This document shows, in pieces, positions 1-5,449 of a stretch of 8,181 nt of DNA (its first letter is position 1; the number at the start of each line of letters is the position of its first letter). The DNA is from Calditrichia bacterium. GTDB taxonomy: Bacteria; Calditrichota; Calditrichia; Calditrichales; Calditrichaceae. The stretch spans positions 1 to 8,181 of the forward strand of contig JALWEA010000476.1 in NCBI GenBank assembly GCA_027039465.1. Reading direction: 5' to 3'. The notes beneath the pieces were generated by a model. The model searched no databases. It saw only the letters and a list, made by a program, of their open reading frames with translations, and was not told where the DNA came from. The position numbers and the translations under genes were made by a program.

Positions 1-600
1 TTCAATTTTAACGGCATTGGCGCCAATCGAAAAATTGCTCCGGAGCGGCATCGGGAACTGCGCGGCGGGCTGCTCTGGAAAACGTTTCCCTGGAATCATA
101 ATCGGTTGGCTTTGGTGTACCATCACATTAGCGATGAAATTCTTTTCACCGGTAAAACTTTTGTAAACGGAGCCGATCGCGACTTTGCCTTTTTTGAGGG
201 GCAGTCGGCGGTTAAATGGTACAAGTTCGGTTTTTACACCGGCGGGCAAGTGGGATTGGCCGGAGCATTATTGGGGCCGGACTACTCCGCCTACGGAAAA
301 TTAACTTACCACGATCGTTGGTTAAAAGGCCACTTGATTATTGACGCGGCGGTGAACGTAAAATATCTCGGCGCCCGTAAACAGGTGGCTTACCAACCCT
401 TTGCGGAACGGTTCTACCGCGTTCCGGGGAAGACCGAAGGATTTTTTCTTTTGAATTACAAAATCGTTGCCACGGTTAAAGACGCCCGCTTGTTTATGGA
501 AATGGATAATCCCTTTGCGCAGCAATATGAGATCATTCGCGGCTACCCGGAGCTTTACCGCCGTCTGCGTTTTGGGGTAAGCTGGGTGCTGTGGAATTAA
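1..600 (+). CDS. C-terminal part of an outer-membrane beta-barrel protein (TonB-dependent receptor or porin-like), 5' end outside the window
   Basis: The reading frame is open from base 1 to the TAA at 598-600 and shows 199 residues of a longer protein. A TTG at 106 could be mistaken for a start, but the frame upstream of it is equally protein-like (motif RHRELRGGLLWKTF), so this is a truncated gene and not a short one. The visible part alternates polar and hydrophobic/aromatic residues, as transmembrane beta-strands do, and ends in RRLRFGVSWVLWN, a typical last strand for barrels in FCB-group bacteria. The stretch with MEMDNPFAQQYEIIRGYP resembles the segment before the last strand of TonB-dependent receptors. 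That would make it an outer-membrane transporter, but the plug domain, TonB box and signal peptide would lie upstream and cannot be seen. A non-TonB porin is the alternative. No terminator hairpin is visible after the stop. Confidence 0.8.
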   Translation, partial: FNFNGIGANRKIAPERHRELRGGLLWKTFPWNHNRLALVYHHISDEILFTGKTFVNGADRDFAFFEGQSAVKWYKFGFYTGGQVGLAGALLGPDYSAYGKLTYHDRWLKGHLIIDAAVNVKYLGARKQVAYQPFAERFYRVPGKTEGFFLLNYKIVATVKDARLFMEMDNPFAQQYEIIRGYPELYRRLRFGVSWVLWN

Positions 601-731
601 TCATCTTTGAGATCCCAAATAAATTTCACTTCTTACGATAAAAATTTGTATTTTTTCAATGATAAAGAGAAGCCGGTTAATTTATTGATTTTAAACGGTT
701 CCATGATTTACCTTAACTCAGAGGTGGCACC
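601..731. other. Intergenic gap before the aminopeptidase gene
   Basis: This AT-rich 131-nt gap holds no gene. No convincing terminator for the upstream barrel gene was seen. A near match to the Bacteroidota -7 element (AAAATTTG, 641-648) has no correctly spaced upstream TTTG, so I call no promoter. The aminopeptidase ribosome binding site, GAGGTGG, lies at 721-727. Confidence 0.5.
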
Positions 732-2519
732 ATGATACAGGAACGCATTCAAAAACTGCGCGATTTGATGCGCAAACACAAAATTCAAGCCTACGTCATT
801 CCCAGCACGGATGCGCATGCCAGCGAATATGTACCCGCTATTTGGCAGCGTCGCGCCTGGATCAGCGGTTTTGACGGATCGGCAGGGGATGTTATTGTTA
901 CGTTGGACAAAGCGGGGTTGTGGACGGATTCCCGTTATTTTTTGCAGGCTGAAGAACAGCTTAAAGGCACGGGTATCGATCTTTACAAAATCGGTGTACC
1001 GGGCGAACCGGATATGCTGAGTTTTTTAAAGCGGGAATTGAAAGGCGGCGATTCGGTAGGCATTGACCCGAAGGTGATCAGCTATCGGCAGGCGGTGCAG
1101 TGGCTTAAAGAGCTGCAGGGCGTTGGCATCAAAATTAAGTTTATCGAAGACAATTTGGTGGATGAAATTTGGGAAGATCAGCCGGAAATGCCTTTGGATC
1201 CGATTGTTGTTTGGGACGAGAAATACGCCGGAGAATCGGTGGACAGTAAGTTGCAGCGCATTCGCCAAAAGATGACGGAAGAAGGCGTGCAAACACACGT
1301 GCTGACCATGTTGGATGCCATTGCCTGGACGTTTAACATTCGCTCCAACGATGTGGAATACAATCCGGTGGCGATTGGCTACGCCGTTATTACGCAGGAT
1401 GAGGCCGAACTTTTTGTGAACAAGAAAAAGGTCAATCGAAAAGTAAAGAAACATCTGAAAGGGTTGGCCAAGATTCGCGATTACGAAGACTTCCGCAAGC
1501 GTTTGCCGAAACTGGCTAAAAAGAAAACGCGGGTTTGGCTGGAAGACGAGAGCGTGAACTATTGGGTGGTAATGATGCTGCAAAAACGCTGCGAGCTGTT
1601 CTTCAAACGCAGCATGGTTACCGATTTCAAAGCGATTAAAAATGCTACCGAATTAGCGGGATTTCAGGCGTGCCACATTCGCGACGGGGTGGCCATGGTT
1701 AAATTCTTAAAATGGCTGGACGAAACGGCGCCGCAGGGCGGCGTTACCGAAATGAGCGCTCAGGAAAAACTGAAAGCGTTTCGTGAAGAGCAGAAGTTAT
1801 TCCAGGGGTTGAGTTTTGAAACCATTTCTTCCTACAATGAACACGGCGCCATTGTGCATTACACGTCCTCACCGGAAACCGATGTGGAACTTAAAGCGCC
1901 TGGGATTTACCTGATTGATTCCGGCGGTCATTATCTGGACGGCACTACGGACATCACGCGAACCATTGCTTTGGGCGAACCGACCGCCGAGCAGAAAGAT
2001 CGTTTTACGCGCGTGCTGAAGGGGCACATCGATTTGGCAATGACTCTTTTTCCGGTCGGAACGCAGGGCATTCAGTTGGATACCATTGCCCGAAAACCCT
2101 TGTGGGACATCGGTTTGAATTACGGTCACGGAACGGGCCACGGTGTGGGCACTTTTTTGAATGTGCATGAAGGGCCGCAGGGCATTTCCTATTATCGCGG
2201 TCTGGGTGTGCCTTTGCAGCCGGGCATGGTTTGTTCGAATGAACCGGGGTATTACAAAACCGGTGAATACGGCATGCGGGTGGAAAATTTGATTGTGGTA
2301 ACCAAAGACGAAGAGCATTCGGGCGAGGAATGGAAATTTCTTAAGTTTTACGATCTAACGCTTTGCCCGATCGATTTGAATTTGGTGGAAAAAAGTTTGT
2401 TGACCGAAGAGGAAATCGACTATTTAAATGCCTACCACCAAAAAGTGTACGACACGTTAGCTCCGTTCCTGAAGAAAGATGAAAAAAACTGGTTAAAGGG
2501 AAAAACCCGATCCGTTTAA
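732..2519 (+). CDS. pepP: Xaa-Pro aminopeptidase (aminopeptidase P, M24B family), long three-domain form
   Basis: This enzyme removes the N-terminal residue from peptides whose second residue is proline, using two metal ions. It is probably cytosolic because no signal peptide is present. At 595 residues it matches the long eukaryotic-like form (human XPNPEP1 is about 620), not the roughly 440-residue E. coli PepP. Regions in order are the creatinase-like N domain (about 1-130, with GFDGSAGD and DSRYFLQAEEQL), a second creatinase-like domain (about 140-300), the pita-bread catalytic domain (about 310-530) and a C-terminal extension (about 535-595, LTLCPIDLNLVEKSLLT). All expected metal ligands are present: Asp396, Asp407 (TTDITRT), His470 (GHGTGHGVG), Glu504 (NEPGYY) and Glu518 (RVEN). 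Substrate-contact histidines fall at His376 and His466. Their spacing equals the human enzyme's without gaps. The ATG follows GAGGTGG at 721-727. The gene ends inside an intrinsic terminator. Gene symbol is by function; the long form is not orthologous in architecture to E. coli pepP. Confidence 0.96.
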   Translation: MIQERIQKLRDLMRKHKIQAYVIPSTDAHASEYVPAIWQRRAWISGFDGSAGDVIVTLDKAGLWTDSRYFLQAEEQLKGTGIDLYKIGVPGEPDMLSFLKRELKGGDSVGIDPKVISYRQAVQWLKELQGVGIKIKFIEDNLVDEIWEDQPEMPLDPIVVWDEKYAGESVDSKLQRIRQKMTEEGVQTHVLTMLDAIAWTFNIRSNDVEYNPVAIGYAVITQDEAELFVNKKKVNRKVKKHLKGLAKIRDYEDFRKRLPKLAKKKTRVWLEDESVNYWVVMMLQKRCELFFKRSMVTDFKAIKNATELAGFQACHIRDGVAMVKFLKWLDETAPQGGVTEMSAQEKLKAFREEQKLFQGLSFETISSYNEHGAIVHYTSSPETDVELKAPGIYLIDSGGHYLDGTTDITRTIALGEPTAEQKDRFTRVLKGHIDLAMTLFPVGTQGIQLDTIARKPLWDIGLNYGHGTGHGVGTFLNVHEGPQGISYYRGLGVPLQPGMVCSNEPGYYKTGEYGMRVENLIVVTKDEEHSGEEWKFLKFYDLTLCPIDLNLVEKSLLTEEEIDYLNAYHQKVYDTLAPFLKKDEKNWLKGKTRSV

Positions 2520-2533
2520 AGGGTCGGGTTTTT
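2501..2533 (+). terminator. Intrinsic terminator overlapping the 3' end of the aminopeptidase gene
   Basis: The arm at 2501-2513 (AAAAACCCGATCC) pairs with 2521-2533 (GGGTCGGGTTTTT) over 13 positions with one G-T wobble, leaving a 7-nt loop at 2514-2520. The stem begins in A's and ends in a run of T's, as a Rho-independent terminator should. The stop codon TAA (2517-2519) lies in the loop, so the last coding codons form the left arm. The matching A-run could also give some activity on the other strand, but no minus-strand gene ends here. Confidence 0.88.
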
Positions 2534-2674
2534 CTGTCAAAAACTCACGTAAATTCGCATTGGAATCCCTTTAATCTTACGAAATAATAAAATGCATCTG
2601 TATTTTTGCCTTTTCGAAGTTTAAAAATTTACGGATATTTTATCCCTGGGTAAATTTATAAATTCGGAGGTATT
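2534..2674. other. Intergenic region upstream of the putative barrel gene at 2675
   Basis: This 141-nt AT-rich region must carry the promoter of the next gene, since a terminator precedes it. TATTTTTG at 2601-2608 fits the Bacteroidota -7 consensus TAnnTTTG, but I see no correctly spaced TTTG upstream, and such a match is cheap in AT-rich DNA. The ribosome binding site CGGAGG is at 2665-2670, four bases before the ATG. Confidence 0.35.
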
Positions 2675-3382
2675 ATGTTTTCATTTTTTATCCGCATCGC
2701 ATTAGGCATTGTACTTCTTTTAAATTTTGTCCGTCCGGCAGCAGCGCAGGAGCAGCAAAAAGAAAAAAAGCATGCGTTTGATTTTTACCTGATCAACGGC
2801 GTGTCATTTGCCTATCAACAGAAAATAAATAAGATAAGCAGTTGGCGCCTTTATGTCAGTTTGAGCGGAAACGCTTATTCTTTTTCGGATGACGGCAAAG
2901 AATATGTGGAAAATCCGTCGAATACACATTCGTCCAAAAGGGATAATAACCGCACAAGGAACACACAGGCTTTGGCTATTTCACCGCAGTACATTTTTAA
3001 AATCAAACAGTGGGGCAGAGTAAAACTGGATTTGGGCGCCGGCCCTATTCTTACTTACCAACGATTCCATTATGATTACGATACAAAATATCTGAAACCA
3101 AAAGAGCAAGAATACACAACCGGTTACTATGGATCGCAATCGGATGCGTATTCGGGCGGGATTTCCCTGCTTGGAAAATTAGACGCGTTAATTAGCGAAC
3201 ATGTCGCTCTTTTTACCCAGATGGAATGGAATACCGTGTACATAGTCCAATGGACAAAAGAAACCGATAGAAATTATTTGTCTAACGGTGATTTGCTTTA
3301 TCATCGTGTCAATAAAAATCATTTTAAAGGCTGGCAAAGCACGCTTCATGCCTTGCGGGTCGGGGTAAGCATTTTGTTTTAA
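2675..3382 (+). CDS. Exported protein, probable small outer-membrane beta-barrel, function unknown
   Basis: I do not recognise a named family. The 235-residue product begins with a clear Sec signal peptide (MFSFFIRIALGIVLLL, then VRPAAAQ) with likely cleavage after Ala24. The mature part starts with a charged segment (EQQKEKKH) and then shows amphipathic strands such as FDFYLINGVSFAY, WRLYVSLSGNAYSF, ALAISPQYIFKI and VKLDLGAGPILTY, separated by polar, loop-like stretches. The longest are around residues 75-98 (rich in Asn, Arg, Asp, Ser) and 145-163 (rich in Lys, Tyr, Gly). It ends HALRVGVSILF, with a terminal Phe as in BAM-inserted barrels. This suggests an 8- to 10-strand barrel of the outer-membrane-protein type. 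There is a strong ribosome binding site (CGGAGG). A terminator stands before it and a separate promoter candidate follows it, so it may be monocistronic. A periplasmic beta-rich protein is the alternative. Confidence 0.72.
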   Translation: MFSFFIRIALGIVLLLNFVRPAAAQEQQKEKKHAFDFYLINGVSFAYQQKINKISSWRLYVSLSGNAYSFSDDGKEYVENPSNTHSSKRDNNRTRNTQALAISPQYIFKIKQWGRVKLDLGAGPILTYQRFHYDYDTKYLKPKEQEYTTGYYGSQSDAYSGGISLLGKLDALISEHVALFTQMEWNTVYIVQWTKETDRNYLSNGDLLYHRVNKNHFKGWQSTLHALRVGVSILF

Positions 3383-3409
3383 CCGAAGCGTTAGTCTGCA
3401 AGGGGAATA

Positions 3410-3441
3410 TTTGACAGCAATGGGTTTCTCTCCTAACTTTG
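3410..3441 (+). promoter_or_regulatory. Candidate promoter for the regulatory-like domain gene, matching both sigma70 -35 and Bacteroidota consensus
   Basis: TTTG at 3410-3413 is followed after 20 nt by TAACTTTG at 3434-3441, which fits the Bacteroidota primary-sigma pattern TTTG / TAnnTTTG. The same place contains a perfect sigma70 -35 (TTGACA, 3411-3416) with a 17-nt spacer to TAACTT (3434-3439), which matches the -10 consensus at only three of six positions. It lies 32 nt before the start codon. Inferred from pattern only. Confidence 0.55.
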
Positions 3442-3472
3442 AGTAATCCTATTAAAGGAAAGGAGAAATGAG

Positions 3473-3862
3473 ATGCGTTCCCTTGGCACAGCTTTGCTTT
3501 TAATCCTTTTACCTGTCATTGTTTGGGCGCAAAGCGGTCGCATTGACGGAGTGGTTAAAGAGCGTTACAAAGCGCGTCCGATTAAGGGCGTGCAGGTTAA
3601 ATTGATTCCGAGCAACCGTACGGCCGTTACCGATTCCACCGGACGCTTTTGCGTGGGGCATTTGCAACCGGGTGAATACAGCGTAATCATCACCAAAATC
3701 GGTTACCTGCAAAGCGTCATTCCTTCGGTCAAAGTGGTTGCCGATTCCGCCGCGTATTTGCAAGTGGAACTCGATAAGGTTCCGCCGCCAGTAAAAGACA
3801 AAATACGATCGGTTAAACAACGGATCAGGCCTCGTAAAAAAGTTCTGAAGTATAAGAAGTAA
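3473..3862 (+). CDS. Small exported protein with a carboxypeptidase-regulatory-like (CarboxypepD_reg) domain and basic tail
   Basis: The 129-residue product has a Sec signal peptide (MRSLGTALLLILLPVIVWAQ, cleavage probably after Ala19). Residues about 22-101 form one beta-sandwich domain of the carboxypeptidase-regulatory-like type: GRIDGVVKE, PIKGVQVKL, AVTDSTGRF, LQPGEYSVIITKIGY, YLQVEL. This fold usually sits at the N-terminus of outer-membrane receptors or in larger surface proteins; here it stands alone. After a Pro-rich joint (PPP, 104-106) comes a tail, 108-129, in which 12 of 22 residues are Lys or Arg. The protein is therefore probably periplasmic or surface-associated; binding to an acidic partner is an inference and no enzymatic residue is evident. 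The ATG at 3473 is preferred because AAAGGAAAGGAG (about 3454-3465) is well spaced from it. An out-of-frame ATG at 3468 is only 2-4 nt from that site and opens just 11 codons. Confidence 0.78.
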   Translation: MRSLGTALLLILLPVIVWAQSGRIDGVVKERYKARPIKGVQVKLIPSNRTAVTDSTGRFCVGHLQPGEYSVIITKIGYLQSVIPSVKVVADSAAYLQVELDKVPPPVKDKIRSVKQRIRPRKKVLKYKK

Positions 3863-3890
3863 GACCGGTTAAAGAGCAAAGGCATTCCCA

Positions 3891-3920
3891 TTTTCGGACT
3901 GATTGCTATCAGTCCGAAAA
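3891..3920. repeat. Hairpin-forming inverted repeat, first of a pair
   Basis: The 13-base arms 3891-3903 (TTTTCGGACTGAT) and 3908-3920 (ATCAGTCCGAAAA) are perfectly complementary around the loop TGCT. The T-run is on the 5' arm and the A-run on the 3' arm, the reverse of an intrinsic terminator, and no T-tract follows. Its inner 18 nt (3897-3914) differ by one base from the core of the next palindrome. It lies between the convergent genes ending at 3862 and 3999. Confidence 0.9.
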
Positions 3921-3926
3921 CCAAAT

Positions 3927-3958
3927 GTCATCTGACTGATAGCTATCAGTCAGATGAC
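3927..3958. repeat. Perfect 32-nt palindrome, second of a pair
   Basis: Bases 3927-3942 are exactly the reverse complement of 3943-3958, with no spacer; the core at 3934-3951 is GACTGATAGCTATCAGTC. Reading toward the minus strand, the palindrome is followed by ATTTGGTTTT, a weak T-tract, so it may terminate transcription of the L,D-carboxypeptidase gene. Reading plus, it is followed by CCTGCAATG with no T-tract. It could also be a dispersed hairpin repeat or a protein-binding dyad. Confidence 0.9.
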
Positions 3959-3998
3959 CCTGCAATGATTACTTAATCGAACTCAGGTCAATTGAGAT

Positions 3999-5054
3999 CT
4001 AACGAACGGCCGCTTCCAAAAAGGTTAACTGTTTTTTATCGCCGTCCAACTTAACCCGAATGCCCTGCGGCATGGTCGGTTTGTTGGCAATGTGTCCTAA
4101 TGAAAAGCCGACGCATACGGGGAAATCGTAATCTTTGAATACATTCTCAATCACCTGTTCCACGCTTAAGTTCCGGTAAAACGCCGGTTCGAAGTCGCGC
4201 GGTTTGACGGTGGGCATTTTGTCGAAAATCACGCCTTTACAGCGCTCAAATTTTCCCGCCATTTTTATGTGATTCAACATGCGATCCACATCGTAGGGTT
4301 CCTCGCCTACTTCTTCAAAAAACAAAATGGCGTCGGTGGTATCCACTTCGTAAGGCGTGCCCAATAACGATTCAAACAAGGTCATGTTTCCGCCCAGCAA
4401 ACGTCCGGTGCTAATGCCGCCTCGCATTGCCCAGATGCGGTTGGAAGTCTGCAAATTTTCGGTGTAGGGGGCATCGGGAATGACTTGCGGCGCTTTGGTG
4501 CTCATCAGGGCGTTTTGCATGTTCAGGCGGGTGTAATCGGTAAAGGTGGACTCAGCCACAGGGCCGTGAAAGGTTACCAAGCCCGTTTGGGCATGAATGC
4601 CCAATAACAGGGAAGTAATGTCGCTGTAGCCCATTAAAATTTTAGGGTGCTTTTTAATGAGATCGTAATCCAGGTGCGGCAAAAGCTGGGCGCTGCCGTA
4701 ACCGCCGCGGATGGCAATAATGGCTTTTACCTCGGGATCGGCAAACATGGCGTGCAGGTCATCAAGACGCTCCTGAACCGTGCCGGCCAAATATCCGTAG
4801 CGTTTGAAAATATTTTTTCCCAACTTGGTTTTAAAACCCAAATTGTGCATTTTTTCGATGACTTCAATCATCAAACGATGCGCATCGAATAATGGCGAAG
4901 CCGGAGTAACCAGACCAACCGTATCGCCCTTTTTTAAAGCGGGCGGTTTAATGAGCGGTAAGGCTTTGGGAGCCGGGACGGAAGCCTTGACCTTGGCCAA
5001 AGGAGCTAAGCTCAAAAGTCCCGATGTTTTTAAAAAGTTTCTGCGTGTGAACAT
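3999..5054 (-). CDS. L,D-carboxypeptidase (muramoyltetrapeptide carboxypeptidase, peptidase S66), Tat-exported
   Basis: S66 enzymes release the terminal D-alanine from the murein tetrapeptide during peptidoglycan recycling or remodelling. The 351-residue product carries the family's triad in order: Ser144 in GYSDIT, a Glu at 247 or 248 in FFEEVGEEPYDVDRML, and His321 in SLGHIANKPTMPQG. The N-lobe motif AIRGGYGSAQLL (114-125) and the GGNMTLFESLLGTP segment (221-234) are also typical. The N-terminus TRRNFLKTSGLLSLAPLA is a twin-arginine signal, with likely cleavage near KVKA (21-24), so the folded enzyme should act in the periplasm; textbook LdcA is cytoplasmic. There is no lipobox. The start follows AAAGGA, six bases upstream on the minus strand. 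It is convergent with the gene ending at 3862 and divergent from the sensor gene. Related S66 proteins (microcin C self-immunity MccF) share the fold, but the signal peptide favours a murein substrate. Confidence 0.93.
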   Translation of the reverse strand: MFTRRNFLKTSGLLSLAPLAKVKASVPAPKALPLIKPPALKKGDTVGLVTPASPLFDAHRLMIEVIEKMHNLGFKTKLGKNIFKRYGYLAGTVQERLDDLHAMFADPEVKAIIAIRGGYGSAQLLPHLDYDLIKKHPKILMGYSDITSLLLGIHAQTGLVTFHGPVAESTFTDYTRLNMQNALMSTKAPQVIPDAPYTENLQTSNRIWAMRGGISTGRLLGGNMTLFESLLGTPYEVDTTDAILFFEEVGEEPYDVDRMLNHIKMAGKFERCKGVIFDKMPTVKPRDFEPAFYRNLSVEQVIENVFKDYDFPVCVGFSLGHIANKPTMPQGIRVKLDGDKKQLTFLEAAVR

Positions 5055-5217
5055 GGCAATTCCTTTCGCTGTAAATATCCCAGTAGGATTGATTGTGGAC
5101 GGGCAGAATTTTTCACCCGACGATAAACCTGCAAACCATTACGTCTGATCTGTGCAAGTACCGAAGAACTCGGGCAGCCGACGGATGTATTCGATCAATA
5201 AAAAAGAACGAAAAAAC

Positions 5218-5246
5218 GTTTGGCACCCAACGTCGTTTGTTTGGCA
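5218..5246. repeat. Direct repeat GTTTGGCA, two copies 21 nt apart
   Basis: Exact copies lie at 5218-5225 and 5239-5246, start-to-start distance 21 nt, about two helical turns. The first copy also takes part in a small hairpin, 5216-5223 with 5227-5233, closed by CAC and containing one bulged T. It could be a regulator-binding pair between divergent genes, but 8-nt repeats can arise by chance. Confidence 0.4.
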
Positions 5247-5370
5247 ACTGAACTTTCTTATTCGAACGTAAAAGAATTCGGGTTCGGAATTTGTTTGTCG
5301 AATGCAATTTTCCAACCGATTTTGTACCGGAATATAATTAAAATTTATTTTTAACCCAAATGTTAAGAAA

Positions 5371-5399
5371 TTGTAAAAGAGTGCGAAAGTTTCTAAATT
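5371..5399 (+). promoter_or_regulatory. Candidate sigma70-type promoter for the PAS sensor gene
   Basis: TTGTAA at 5371-5376 and TAAATT at 5394-5399 are separated by exactly 17 nt and match the sigma70 boxes at four of six positions each. The predicted start site would leave a leader of about 45 nt before the GTG at 5450. The TAnnTTTG pattern is not present here. Confidence 0.5.
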
Positions 5400-5411
5400 A
5401 CGCTTTCGCGC
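5381..5411. promoter_or_regulatory. Inverted repeat spanning the -10 region of the sensor promoter, possible operator
   Basis: GTGCGAAAG (5381-5389) pairs with CTTTCGCGC (5403-5411) over nine positions with one G-T wobble, centred near 5396, within the proposed -10 box. Half-site centres are about 22 nt apart, a spacing compatible with a dimeric DNA-binding protein. Part would be transcribed, but the left arm lies upstream of the likely start site, so an RNA hairpin is less likely than an operator. Confidence 0.42.
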
Positions 5412-5449
5412 GTTTGATTTAAAAAGTATGAACTTTTAGAGGAGAATCC

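Larger units (their letters stand above)
5055..5449. other. 395-nt gene-free divergent regulatory region
   Basis: This AT-rich region separates the minus-strand carboxypeptidase from the plus-strand sensor. It holds the carboxypeptidase ribosome binding site (TCCTTT, 5061-5066 on the plus strand), a pair of GTTTGGCA direct repeats (5218-5225 and 5239-5246) and a promoter candidate with an inverted repeat for the sensor (5371-5411). I saw no convincing promoter for the minus-strand gene. An antisense frame at 5113-5307 does not look like a protein. Confidence 0.7.

Noticed and set aside
106..600. A complete 164-codon gene starting at TTG 106
   Set aside because: The same frame is open and protein-like back to base 1, no ribosome binding site precedes 106, and the product has no signal peptide although it looks like a barrel end. 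It is the tail of a longer gene.
1026..1583. 185-codon open frame antisense to the aminopeptidase gene
   Set aside because: It lies wholly opposite a gene with all catalytic residues conserved, has no domain I recognise, and its His/Gln/Asn-rich content is what the complement of this coding sequence gives.
1869..2318. 149-codon antisense open frame over the catalytic domain
   Set aside because: Shadow of the conserved metal-binding region on the other strand; no motif or plausible start context.
3468..3503. Alternative ATG and 11-codon reading frame overlapping the start of the regulatory-like domain gene
   Set aside because: Only 2-4 nt from the Shine-Dalgarno bases, while the ATG at 3473 has better spacing and gives a signal-peptide protein.
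3891..3958. Transposon ends or a CRISPR-like array
   Set aside because: Only two units with a 6-nt gap and no transposase or Cas gene; unit and spacer lengths do not fit an array.
5113..5307. 64-codon minus-strand open frame upstream of the L,D-carboxypeptidase
   Set aside because: No ribosome binding site or family resemblance, and it lies in an AT-rich gap with regulatory features; more likely chance.
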